Positions 8,714 through 17,412 of a DNA stretch of 64,000 nt are shown here, one piece after another. Made by a program: the position numbers and the translations under genes. Location of the stretch: positions 248,001 to 312,000 of the forward strand of contig NZ_FYDJ01000005.1 in NCBI RefSeq assembly GCF_900187425.1, written 5' to 3'. The notes beneath the pieces were generated by a model. It was not told the origin of the DNA, did not search any database, and saw only the letters and a program-made list of their open reading frames with translations. Each line of letters starts with the position of its first letter. Within the stretch, counting starts at the first letter, position 1. Source of the stretch: Pseudomonas sp. Irchel s3h14 (GTDB lineage Bacteria; Pseudomonadota; Gammaproteobacteria; Pseudomonadales; Pseudomonadaceae).

Positions 8714-10162
8714 TTAGCGCGGGAATGCAGGCGGGTTTACACCGGCCATGTCTTCCATCACGCGGACTACCTGGCAGCTGTAACCGAACTCGTTGTCGTA
8801 CCAGACGTACAGAACAACGCGGTTGTCCTGAACGATGGTCGCTTCAGCGTCCACAACGCCTGCGTGGCGCGAACCAACAAAGTCGGTGGAAACCACTTCC
8901 TGCGAATTGACGTAGTCGATTTGCTTATGCAGATCGGAGTGCAGCGCCATGTAGCGCAGGTACTCGTTCATCTCTTCACGGGTGGCGGCTTTCTCAAGGT
9001 TCAGGTTGAGAATGGCCATCGACACGTTTGGCGTCGGAACGCGGATCGCGTTACCGGTCAGCTTGCCGGCCAGTTCAGGCAAAGCCTTGGCAGCAGCGGT
9101 GGCAGCACCGGTCTCGGTGATCACCATGTTCAACGCGGCGCTACGGCCACGGCGATCGCCTTTGTGGAAGTTGTCGATCAGGTTCTGGTCGTTGGTGTAC
9201 GAGTGAACGGTTTCGACGTGACCGTTGATGATGCCGAACTTGTCATTCACAGCTTTCAGCACCGGCACGATGGCGTTGGTGGTGCAGGAAGCGGCGGACA
9301 CGATCTTGTCATCAGCGGTGATTTCACCGTGGTTGATACCGTGAACGATGTTCTTCAGCTTGCCTTTGCCAGGCGCGGTCAGAACAACGCGGTCGATACC
9401 CGGGCAGGCCAGGTGCTGGCCCAAGCCGTCGGCGTCACGCCATACACCGGTGTTGTCCACCAGCAGCGCATTTTTGATGCCGTACTGGGTGTAGTCCACT
9501 TCAGTCGGGTTCTTCGCGTAGATAACCTGGATCAGGTTGCCGTTGGCGGTGATGGTGTTGTTGGCTTCATCAATGGTGATGGTGCCATTGAACGAACCGT
9601 GCACCGAGTCGCGACGCAGCAGGCTGGCACGTTTGACCAGATCGTTCTCGGCGCCCTTGCGGACAACGATGGCGCGCAGACGCAGGCCGTCGCCACCACC
9701 GGTTTTCTCGATCAGGATGCGCGCCAGCAGACGACCGATACGACCGAAGCCATACAGGACAACGTCGGTGCCGGTACGGCCGGAACCATTCTGCTTGCCG
9801 ACCACATCGACCAGTTCGTCACGGACGAACGCTTCGGCGGTACGGCCATTGCCTTCAGCCTTGAATTTGACTGCTAGCTTGCCCAGGTCTACCGAAGCAG
9901 CGCCGAGCTTGAGCTCGCTCATTGCCTTGAGCAGCGGGAATGTTTCGTGGACGGACAATTCGCTGTCATCGGACTGGCGATGGCGAGCAAAGCGGTGAGC
10001 TTTGAGAATCGCGATGACAGACTGGTTGATCAGACTGCGGCCATAGATCGAGCTCACCACGTTGTTATTGCGGTAGAGCTGACCGATAAGCGGAATCATC
10101 GCTTCTGCGAGTGCTTCACGGTCGATCCATTCACCAAGACACTGGTCGGGCTTCTGAGTCAC
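8714..10162 (-). CDS. gap: Glyceraldehyde-3-phosphate dehydrogenase, long form
   Basis: Interconverts glyceraldehyde-3-phosphate and 1,3-bisphosphoglycerate. At 482 aa it is about 150 residues longer than ordinary GAPDH. An N-terminal extension (about residues 1-130) precedes the NAD-binding GFGRIGR near residue 137. The catalytic SASCTTNAIVPVLKAVND segment and the C-terminal WYDNEFGYSCQVVRVMEDM are intact. I chose the GTG at 10162 (VTQKPDQCLGEW) because GGAAGG precedes it and Pseudomonas orthologues, as I recall, start there. Long-form GAPDH next to mfd is the conserved Pseudomonas arrangement (PA3001-mfd in P. aeruginosa). It is usually thought to act in gluconeogenesis. That role is knowledge, not visible here. 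Confidence 0.95.
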   Translation of the reverse strand: MTQKPDQCLGEWIDREALAEAMIPLIGQLYRNNNVVSSIYGRSLINQSVIAILKAHRFARHRQSDDSELSVHETFPLLKAMSELKLGAASVDLGKLAVKFKAEGNGRTAEAFVRDELVDVVGKQNGSGRTGTDVVLYGFGRIGRLLARILIEKTGGGDGLRLRAIVVRKGAENDLVKRASLLRRDSVHGSFNGTITIDEANNTITANGNLIQVIYAKNPTEVDYTQYGIKNALLVDNTGVWRDADGLGQHLACPGIDRVVLTAPGKGKLKNIVHGINHGEITADDKIVSAASCTTNAIVPVLKAVNDKFGIINGHVETVHSYTNDQNLIDNFHKGDRRGRSAALNMVITETGAATAAAKALPELAGKLTGNAIRVPTPNVSMAILNLNLEKAATREEMNEYLRYMALHSDLHKQIDYVNSQEVVSTDFVGSRHAGVVDAEATIVQDNRVVLYVWYDNEFGYSCQVVRVMEDMAGVNPPAFPR

Positions 10163-10175
10163 GGGAACCTTCCAC

Positions 10176-10203
10176 ATGTAGGGGCAGAAAAAAGGGGCTA
10201 CAT
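10176..10203. promoter_or_regulatory. Inverted repeat ATGTAG-N16-CTACAT at the gap start region
   Basis: ATGTAG at 10176-10181 and CTACAT at 10198-10203 face each other just downstream of, and touching, the predicted gap -10 box. It shares the ACTACAT-like half-site with the two repeats at 10375-10442. Confidence 0.4.
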
Positions 10204-10230
10204 TATGCCGCCGAGTGCCTCCCGTAGCAA
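10202..10230 (-). promoter_or_regulatory. Predicted sigma-70 promoter for gap
   Basis: Minus strand -35 TTGCTA (10225-10230), 17-base spacer and -10 CATAAT (10202-10207). This places the transcript start about 30 bases before the GTG start codon of gap. Confidence 0.6.
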
Positions 10231-10374
10231 TGCGCGCCTGTCGCACGGTCAGTAACAAAATCCGCTTCAAAAAAATGACGCACGGCTCAAGCCCAATAAA
10301 ACCGTGGCCTGCAGCGCAGTCATTTTTTGGGAGATAACGCTGTCTTGTCTGTAACCCTCCGTAACACTCAGTCG

Positions 10375-10442
10375 TTTTGCCACTACATATTCAGTCTTTT
10401 TTACTAAAAAACGGGCCGATTTTGTCTTTACCACTACATTTC
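10375..10442. promoter_or_regulatory. Two direct repeats TTT(G/A)CCACTACAT in the gap-mfd intergenic region
   Basis: The 9-mer CCACTACAT, preceded by TTTG or TTTA, occurs at 10380-10388 and 10431-10439, exactly 51 bases apart (about five helical turns). Both lie in the divergent intergenic region between gap and mfd. Spacing and conservation suggest binding of one regulator on the same DNA face. RpiR-family regulators of central carbon metabolism in Pseudomonas (HexR, RccR) use TGTAGT/ACTACA or TTGT/ACAA half-sites. The assignment is speculative. Confidence 0.5.
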
Positions 10443-10472
10443 GCCCAACCTGCGTAATAGACACATCTGCAA

Positions 10473-10502
10473 CTGACAGGCGGCACCCGGGACCGCTACA
10501 AT
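10473..10502 (+). promoter_or_regulatory. Predicted sigma-70 promoter for mfd
   Basis: CTGACA at 10473-10478, an 18-base spacer and TACAAT at 10497-10502, giving a leader of about 30 bases before the mfd GTG. Confidence 0.55.
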
Positions 10503-10539
10503 TACCGACTTTGTCGCAACGCTTGGAGCTCAACCTTCC

Positions 10540-13500
10540 GTGCCCGTTCTGCGTCTACCGCTTCTCCCTGCCGCGGCAGGTAAACAGCACTGGGGCAACC
10601 TGCCCGGTGCCGCCCTGAGCCTGGCCATTGCCGAGGCCGCCAGCGCTGCCAAGCGCTTTACCCTGCTACTGACCGCCGACAGCCAAAGTGCCGAACGGCT
10701 GGAACAGGAGCTGAGTTTCTTCGCCCCGGATTTGCCGGTGCTGCATTTCCCGGACTGGGAAACCCTGCCCTACGATCTGTTTTCGCCGCACCAGGACATT
10801 ATTTCCCAGCGAATCTCCGCGTTGTATCGATTGCCGGAGCTGAGTCATGGCGTTTTGGTCGTGCCGATCACGACGGCCCTGCATCGCCTGGCACCGACCA
10901 AATTCCTGCTCGGCAGCAGCCTGGTGCTGGACATCGGCCAGAAGCTCGATGTCGAGCAAATGCGCACCCGGCTTGAGGCCAGCGGCTATCGCTACGTCGA
11001 TACCGTCTACGAGCATGGCGAATTCACCGTGCGCGGCTCGTTGATCGACCTGTTCCCGATGGGCAGCAAACTGCCTTTCCGAATTGACCTGTTCGACGAC
11101 GAAATCGAGACCCTTCGTACCTTCGATCCGGAAAACCAGCGCTCCATCGACAAGGTAGAAACGGTACGCCTCCTGCCAGCGAGAGAGTTTCCGCTGCAAA
11201 AGGATGCGGTCACCCGCTTCAAGGCGCGCTTCCGCGAGCGTTTCGATGTCGACTTCCGTCGCTGCCCGATCTTCCAGGACTTGAGCAGCGGGATTACCCC
11301 GGCCGGTATCGAGTACTACCTGCCGCTGTTCTTCGACGAAACCTCCACGCTGTTCGATTACCTGCCGCAGGACACGCAAGTGTTTTCCCTGCCCGGCATC
11401 GAGCAGGCGGCGGAAAACTTCTGGAACGACGTGCGCAATCGCTATGAAGAACGTCGCGTCGATCCGGCCCGTCCTTTATTGCCGCCGGCCGAGTTGTTCC
11501 TGCCGGTGGAAGATTGCTTCGCTCGCCTGAAAAACTGGCCGCGCGTGGTCGCCAGTCAACAGGACGTGGAAACCGGCGTCGGTCGCGAGCGCTTCCCCGC
11601 TCGGGAGCTGCCGAACCTGGCCATCGAAGCCAAGGCCACCCAACCGTTGGCGGCGCTGGCGGGTTTCCTCGACGAGTTTCCCGGTCGCGTGCTGTTTACC
11701 GCCGAGTCCGCGGGCCGTCGAGAAGTGTTGCTGGAGTTGCTGGAACGCTTGAAGCTGCGACCGAAAACCGTCGACAGCTGGCCGGACTTTGTCGCGAGCA
11801 AGGAGCGCCTGGCGATCACCATTGCGCCGCTCGACGAAGGTCTGGTGCTTGACGACCCGGCCCTGGCCCTGGTCGCCGAAAGCCCGTTGTTCGGTCAGCG
11901 CGTGATGCAGCGCCGTCGCCGCGAGAAACGCGCTGATGCCAACAACGATGCCGTCATCAAGAACCTCACCGAGCTGCGCGAAGGTGCGCCGGTGGTGCAC
12001 ATTGATCACGGCGTCGGTCGCTATCTCGGGCTGACGATTCTGGAAATCGATAGTCAGGCCGCCGAATTCCTGACCCTCGAATACGCCGAAAACGCCAAGC
12101 TTTACGTGCCGGTTGCCAACCTGCACCTGATCGCCCGATACACCGGCAGCGACGATGCCCTGGCCCCGCTGCACCGTCTCGGCTCCGAGACCTGGCAGAA
12201 AGCCAAACGCAAAGCCGCCGAACAGGTGCGCGACGTGGCCGCCGAGCTGCTCGACATTTATGCCCGTCGCGCCGCTCGCGAAGGTTATGCGTTCGCCGAC
12301 CCGAAAGCCGATTACGCGACCTTCAGCGCCGGCTTCCCGTTCGAAGAAACCCCGGACCAGCAAACCACCATCGAAGCCGTGCGCACCGACATGCTCGCGC
12401 CGAAACCGATGGACCGTCTGGTCTGCGGCGACGTCGGTTTCGGCAAGACCGAAGTGGCGATGCGTGCAGCGTTCATCGCGGTGCATGGCGGTCGTCAAGT
12501 GGCGATTCTGGTGCCGACCACCCTGCTCGCCCAGCAACACTACAACAGCTTCCGCGACCGCTTCGCCGACTGGCCGGTGAGCGTGGAAGTGATGAGTCGC
12601 TTCAAATCGACCAAGGAAGTAAACGCTGCGGTCGCGGACCTGGCCGAAGGCAAGATCGACATCGTCATCGGCACGCACAAACTGCTGCAGGACGACGTGA
12701 AAATCAAAAACCTGGGGCTCGTGATCATCGACGAAGAGCACCGTTTCGGTGTCCGTCAGAAGGAACAGCTCAAGGCCCTGCGCAGTGAAGTCGACATCCT
12801 CACCCTGACCGCCACGCCGATTCCGCGAACGTTGAACATGGCGGTGTCGGGCATGCGTGACCTGTCGATCATCGCCACGCCGCCGGCCCGTCGCCTGTCG
12901 GTACGGACGTTCGTCATGGAGCAGAACAAGAGCACGGTCAAAGAGGCCTTGCTTCGTGAGCTGTTGCGTGGCGGTCAGGTCTATTACCTGCACAACGACG
13001 TGAAGACCATCGAGAAATGCGCCGCCGACCTCGCCGAACTGGTGCCGGAAGCACGGATCGGCATCGGCCACGGGCAGATGCGTGAACGCGATCTCGAACA
13101 AGTGATGAGCGACTTCTACCACAAGCGCTTCAACGTGCTGATCGCCTCGACCATCATCGAGACCGGCATTGACGTGCCGAGCGCCAACACCATCATCATC
13201 GAGCGTGCCGACAAGTTCGGCCTGGCGCAGTTGCACCAGTTGCGCGGCCGGGTCGGTCGCAGTCACCACCAGGCGTATGCTTACCTGCTGACACCGCCGC
13301 GCCAACAGATCACTCCCGACGCGGAAAAGCGGCTCGAAGCGATCGCCAATACCCAGGACCTCGGCGCGGGCTTCGTGCTCGCCACCAACGACCTGGAAAT
13401 CCGTGGCGCCGGCGAATTGCTCGGCGACGGGCAGAGCGGGCAGATTCAGGCAGTCGGTTTCACGCTGTACATGGAGATGCTCGAGCGCGCGGTGAAGTCG

Positions 13501-13989
13501 ATCCGCAAGGGCGAACAACCAAACCTCGACCAGCCGCTCGGCGGTGGTCCGGAAGTCAATCTGCGAGTACCGGCGTTGATTCCCGAGGACTATCTGCCAG
13601 ACGTACACGCCCGACTGATTCTCTACAAACGCATCGCCTCGGCCACCGACGAGGAAGGCCTCAAGGACTTGCAGGTGGAGATGATCGATCGTTTCGGCCT
13701 GTTGCCGGAACCGACCAAGAACCTGATGCGCATTACCGCGCTGAAATTGCAGGCCGAGCTACTGGGCATCAAGAAAGTCGACGGCGGCCCGCAAGGTGGC
13801 CGAATCGAGTTCGCGACGCAAACCCCGGTTGACCCGCTGACGCTGATCAAACTGATCCAGAGCCAGCCCAAACGCTACAAATTCGAAGGCGCCACGATGT
13901 TTAAATTCCAGGTGCCAATGGAGCGCCCGGAAGAGCGCTTTAATACTGTAGAGGCGCTGTTTGAGCACCTCATTCCAAAAACTGCTTGA
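10540..13989 (+). CDS. mfd: Transcription-repair coupling factor Mfd
   Basis: Mfd displaces RNA polymerase stalled at DNA lesions and recruits UvrA. The 1149-aa length is normal. The N-terminal UvrB-like module covers about residues 1-340. The RNA polymerase-interacting domain includes VVHIDHGVGRYLG near residue 485. The translocase has Walker A GDVGFGKTE near 629, DEEH near 731 and QLRGRVGRS near 900. The C-terminal regulatory domain follows after about residue 1000. Start is GTG at 10540 with TTGGAGC upstream. It is divergent from gap and is followed 10 bases later by the CsiV-like gene, probably in the same transcript. Confidence 0.97.
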   Translation: MPVLRLPLLPAAAGKQHWGNLPGAALSLAIAEAASAAKRFTLLLTADSQSAERLEQELSFFAPDLPVLHFPDWETLPYDLFSPHQDIISQRISALYRLPELSHGVLVVPITTALHRLAPTKFLLGSSLVLDIGQKLDVEQMRTRLEASGYRYVDTVYEHGEFTVRGSLIDLFPMGSKLPFRIDLFDDEIETLRTFDPENQRSIDKVETVRLLPAREFPLQKDAVTRFKARFRERFDVDFRRCPIFQDLSSGITPAGIEYYLPLFFDETSTLFDYLPQDTQVFSLPGIEQAAENFWNDVRNRYEERRVDPARPLLPPAELFLPVEDCFARLKNWPRVVASQQDVETGVGRERFPARELPNLAIEAKATQPLAALAGFLDEFPGRVLFTAESAGRREVLLELLERLKLRPKTVDSWPDFVASKERLAITIAPLDEGLVLDDPALALVAESPLFGQRVMQRRRREKRADANNDAVIKNLTELREGAPVVHIDHGVGRYLGLTILEIDSQAAEFLTLEYAENAKLYVPVANLHLIARYTGSDDALAPLHRLGSETWQKAKRKAAEQVRDVAAELLDIYARRAAREGYAFADPKADYATFSAGFPFEETPDQQTTIEAVRTDMLAPKPMDRLVCGDVGFGKTEVAMRAAFIAVHGGRQVAILVPTTLLAQQHYNSFRDRFADWPVSVEVMSRFKSTKEVNAAVADLAEGKIDIVIGTHKLLQDDVKIKNLGLVIIDEEHRFGVRQKEQLKALRSEVDILTLTATPIPRTLNMAVSGMRDLSIIATPPARRLSVRTFVMEQNKSTVKEALLRELLRGGQVYYLHNDVKTIEKCAADLAELVPEARIGIGHGQMRERDLEQVMSDFYHKRFNVLIASTIIETGIDVPSANTIIIERADKFGLAQLHQLRGRVGRSHHQAYAYLLTPPRQQITPDAEKRLEAIANTQDLGAGFVLATNDLEIRGAGELLGDGQSGQIQAVGFTLYMEMLERAVKSIRKGEQPNLDQPLGGGPEVNLRVPALIPEDYLPDVHARLILYKRIASATDEEGLKDLQVEMIDRFGLLPEPTKNLMRITALKLQAELLGIKKVDGGPQGGRIEFATQTPVDPLTLIKLIQSQPKRYKFEGATMFKFQVPMERPEERFNTVEALFEHLIPKTA

Positions 13990-13999
13990 AGGACGCCGC

Positions 14000-14566
14000 A
14001 TGCGCCTGTTTCGCTCACTGATCCTGTTGATGACCCTGGTTGCGCCAACGACGTTTGCCGATGACCTGTATCAGATAGAAATGATTCTGGTCCGCCAAAA
14101 CGCGGTGCCGGCGATCGTCAGCCGCGCCGCACCCGAAGACTGGGCTGCCGGAGCTCAATCCATCAACCCCGACAGCCTGCGTACACCGAGCCTCAATGCT
14201 GAAGTGGAAAAACTCACCGCCAGCAATCAATACACGGTATTGCTGCACAAGGCCTGGCAACAGAACCTTGGCGAAGAGGCCAGCAAAGTTGCGATCAGCG
14301 AGGGCAAAGAACAGTTCGGCCAGTTCCCGATCGAGGGCACGCTGAGCATGAAACTGGGACGCTTCACCGACGTCGACGCCGACTTCTGGGTCAACCAGAT
14401 CGACGCCAACGGCATGGTCACCGCCAGCGAACGCATGAAACAGGAAAGCCACACCAAGAACGGCCAGCTGAACTTCCTCGACAACGGCCATCTCGGCCTG
14501 CTGATCAAGATCACCTCGCTGACTTCCCCTGCGCCTCGGCCAGTCCCCGATGAAATTCCGGACTGA
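14000..14566 (+). CDS. CsiV family periplasmic protein
   Basis: A 188-aa exported protein. It has an N-terminal signal sequence (MRLFRSLILLMTLVAPTTFA) and then DDLYQIEMILVRQN, typical of CsiV-like proteins. The Vibrio prototype, as I recall, binds peptidoglycan and is implicated in sensing non-canonical D-amino acids. In Pseudomonas the protein is conserved downstream of mfd but its role is unproven. The ATG at 14000 has GAAGGACG upstream and lies 10 bp after the mfd stop. The helicase gene starts 11 bp downstream, so all three may share a transcript. Confidence 0.8.
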   Translation: MRLFRSLILLMTLVAPTTFADDLYQIEMILVRQNAVPAIVSRAAPEDWAAGAQSINPDSLRTPSLNAEVEKLTASNQYTVLLHKAWQQNLGEEASKVAISEGKEQFGQFPIEGTLSMKLGRFTDVDADFWVNQIDANGMVTASERMKQESHTKNGQLNFLDNGHLGLLIKITSLTSPAPRPVPDEIPD

Positions 14567-14577
14567 TTGAAGTCCTT

Positions 14578-17268
14578 ATGCCCCCGCCCCTGAGCAAACC
14601 CCTGGCACCTTCCTGGGTCAGCCGATTCAAGGAACAGAGCCTGGAGCGTGGCCGCCGCTACGCTTTGGAGAACCGCGTCAGGATCGTCGAGGCCGGCGAC
14701 GCCACGATCATTGCCGCTTGCGAGGGCTCTGGCGGTAACGTTTACCGTCAGACCATTCGCTTGCGCGAGTCAGCCAAAGCCACGTTGCTGATGATCGATG
14801 CCACTTGCACCTGCCCGGTCCACAGCAACTGCAAGCACTGCGCGGCAGTGCTGCTGAAAGTGCAGGAAACCCTGGCTTATCCCGCTGCCGCGCAAGACGC
14901 CGAACTACTCGAGAAACTTCAAGCCGTACTGGAAAACCGCAGCCCGAAGGCGCCGCCACAAGTGCTGGTGGATAACGTGCAACCGGTGCCGCGCCTGTGG
15001 CTGGCAAGCATCGAGTTCAGCGCCTTCGAACCGCGCAACGGCAAGATGCAGCGTTATATTCAGCATCGCGCGGCGCTGTCTTTCAGCTATCTGGATGAAT
15101 ACGTTTCCGGGCAGAAGAACGCTGACATCCTGATTCGTCAGGAGACGCAAACATTAAGGATAAAACGCCACCCGGAAGTCGAACAGACCTACAGGGAACA
15201 GCTGCGAATCCTCGGTTTCAAAGTTGCCACCCGGCAAAGCAAGGCCTTGCCGGAAAGTGCGGGCGAACTGTTCGAGATGGTCAACGACAGCGCCTGGCTG
15301 ACCTTCACCCTCAATGAACTGCCGAAGCTGCGCACTCAGGGCTGGGAGTTGCAGATCGACGAAGACTTCGGTTTCGACCTGACTACCGTGGACGATTGGT
15401 ACGCCACCGTTGAACAGGCACCGGAGCGCGACTGGTTCGATCTGGAACTGGGAATCATCGTCAACGGCGAGCGACTGAGTCTGCTACCGATCCTGCTCAA
15501 CCTGATGCGCTCTCACACCGAGATCCTCAATCCGGAACGCCTCGCCCGACGTCGCGACGACGAGTTGATCCTGGTGAACATTCCCAATCGCCCGAACTCT
15601 GAGTACGGCCCGCTGCAAGTCGCCCTGCCCTTCGGCCGATTGAAACCGGTGCTGGCGACCCTCGGCGAGTTCTACCTGCAAGGCCCCGGCGAAACGACGC
15701 TGCGCTTGAGCAAGGCCGATGCCACGCGCCTGAATCCGCTGGAAGACCTGCCGTTGCTTTGGGAGGGCGGCGAGCAAATTCGCACCTTTGCCCAACGGCT
15801 GCGGGACATCAAGGACTTCACCGCGACCGCACCGGAAGGCTTGAACGCGACCTTGCGCCCCTATCAGCTGGAAGGCCTGAGCTGGATGCAGTCGTTGCGA
15901 CAACTGGAAGTCGGCGGGATTCTCGCGGACGACATGGGTCTGGGCAAAACCCTACAGACCCTGGCGCACATTCTCTGCGAGAAGAACGCCGGACGCCTCG
16001 ATCGGCCGTGCATGGTGGTGATGCCCACCAGCCTGATCCCCAACTGGCTGGATGAAGCGGCGCACTTCACGCCGCAACTCAAAGTGCTGGCACTGTACGG
16101 CGCCAGTCGCAAAAAGCATTTCGACACGCTGGCCGATTACGACCTGATCCTGACCACCTATGCGTTGCTGCCCAAGGACGTCGAACGCTTGGCCGCGCAG
16201 CCACTGCACGTACTGGTTCTGGATGAGGCGCAATACATCAAGAATCCCAACAGCAAGGCCGCCCATGCTGCCCGCGAGTTGAATGCCCGTCAGCGTCTGT
16301 GCCTGAGCGGCACGCCGCTGGAAAACCACTTGGGTGAACTGTGGTCGCTGTTTCACTTCCTGCTGCCCGGCTGGCTGGGTGACGTGAAAAGCTTCAACCG
16401 CGATTACCGCGTGCCGATCGAAAAGCGCGCCAGCGAAGTACGACTTCAGCACCTCAACGGCCGGATAAAACCGTTCCTGCTGCGTCGAACCAAGGAACAA
16501 GTGGCGACCGAGTTGCCGCCGAAAACCGAAATCATCCATTGGGTCGAGCTCAACGAAGCCCAGCGCGACGTGTACGAAACCATGCGCCTGGCGATGGACA
16601 AGAAAGTCCGCGACGAGATCACCCGCAAGGGCGTGGCGCGCAGCCAGATCATCATTCTTGAGGCGCTGCTGAAACTGCGCCAAGTCTGCTGCGATCTTCG
16701 GCTGGTCAACGATGCCACCCTGCCCACTCGCGGCAGCACGTCGGGCAAGCTCGACAGCCTGATGGAAATGCTTGAGGAATTGTTCGATGAAGGTCGGCGG
16801 ATTCTGCTGTTCTCGCAGTTCACTTCGATGCTGTCGTTGATTGAAGATGAGCTGAAAAAACGCGGAGTCGATTATGCGCTACTGACCGGACAGACCCGCG
16901 ACCGGCGCGCCCCGGTCAAAGACTTCCAGAGCGGCAAGCGTCAGATCTTTCTGATCAGCCTGAAGGCGGGTGGCGTCGGCCTGAACCTGACCGAAGCCGA
17001 CACGGTGATTCACTACGATCCGTGGTGGAACCCGGCGACGGAAAATCAGGCGACTGACCGGGCGTATCGCATTGGCCAGGAGAAACCGGTGTTCGTCTAC
17101 AAGATGATTGCCCGGGGCACGGTGGAAGAGAAGATTCAGCATCTGCAGAAGGAAAAATCCGACTTGGCGGCTGGTGTGCTGGATGGACGCAAGACCGGGG
17201 ACTGGAAGTTGCAGAGTGATGATATTGAAGCGTTGTTTGCGCCGTTGCCGGACAAGTTTGAAAAATAG
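14578..17268 (+). CDS. SNF2-family helicase with SWIM zinc finger (shorter paralogue)
   Basis: An 896-aa predicted DNA-dependent ATPase. A SWIM zinc finger with CxC and CxHC pairs (CTCPVHSNCKHCAAVL) lies at about residues 78-93. It is followed by a bacterial SNF2-associated domain and the two RecA lobes. Motif I is DDMGLGKTLQT near 451, DEAQ (motif II) near 551, SGTPLENHLGELWSL is motif III, and LKAGGVGLNLT and RAYRIGQ are motifs V-VI near 797-830. Relatives include RapA/HepA-like proteins that remodel protein-DNA complexes. The exact role here is unknown. It converges on a paralogue at 17413-20721 that carries about 200 extra residues after the SWIM finger. Confidence 0.92.
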   Translation: MPPPLSKPLAPSWVSRFKEQSLERGRRYALENRVRIVEAGDATIIAACEGSGGNVYRQTIRLRESAKATLLMIDATCTCPVHSNCKHCAAVLLKVQETLAYPAAAQDAELLEKLQAVLENRSPKAPPQVLVDNVQPVPRLWLASIEFSAFEPRNGKMQRYIQHRAALSFSYLDEYVSGQKNADILIRQETQTLRIKRHPEVEQTYREQLRILGFKVATRQSKALPESAGELFEMVNDSAWLTFTLNELPKLRTQGWELQIDEDFGFDLTTVDDWYATVEQAPERDWFDLELGIIVNGERLSLLPILLNLMRSHTEILNPERLARRRDDELILVNIPNRPNSEYGPLQVALPFGRLKPVLATLGEFYLQGPGETTLRLSKADATRLNPLEDLPLLWEGGEQIRTFAQRLRDIKDFTATAPEGLNATLRPYQLEGLSWMQSLRQLEVGGILADDMGLGKTLQTLAHILCEKNAGRLDRPCMVVMPTSLIPNWLDEAAHFTPQLKVLALYGASRKKHFDTLADYDLILTTYALLPKDVERLAAQPLHVLVLDEAQYIKNPNSKAAHAARELNARQRLCLSGTPLENHLGELWSLFHFLLPGWLGDVKSFNRDYRVPIEKRASEVRLQHLNGRIKPFLLRRTKEQVATELPPKTEIIHWVELNEAQRDVYETMRLAMDKKVRDEITRKGVARSQIIILEALLKLRQVCCDLRLVNDATLPTRGSTSGKLDSLMEMLEELFDEGRRILLFSQFTSMLSLIEDELKKRGVDYALLTGQTRDRRAPVKDFQSGKRQIFLISLKAGGVGLNLTEADTVIHYDPWWNPATENQATDRAYRIGQEKPVFVYKMIARGTVEEKIQHLQKEKSDLAAGVLDGRKTGDWKLQSDDIEALFAPLPDKFEK

Positions 17269-17286
17269 CGGCGATTATTAAATCGT

Positions 17287-17379
17287 CATCGCGGGCAAGC
17301 CTTGCTCCTACGAGATTTGAGTCGATCGCAATATTGTTGGTCAACCTTAAACCTGTAGGAGCAAGGCTTGCCCGCGATG
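17287..17379. repeat. REPIN, family 2 (GCGGGCAAGCCTTGCTCCTAC type)
   Basis: Two 25-base arms, 17287-17311 and 17355-17379, are perfect inverted copies around a 43-base spacer. It fills the gap between the two convergent helicase genes. Confidence 0.9.
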
Positions 17380-17412
17380 GAGTCACCTCGGATTTCCTGA
17401 AAAGACCGGATA

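Noticed and set aside
10267..10533. An 88-codon frame in the gap-mfd intergenic region
   Set aside because: No ribosome site, low-complexity N-terminus, and it covers the region with promoters and repeats; unlikely to be a gene.
11476..13608. A 710-codon open frame on the strand opposite mfd
   Set aside because: High-GC genes give long open frames on the opposite strand; the composition is rich in His, Arg and Gln and shows no domain. The real gene is mfd.
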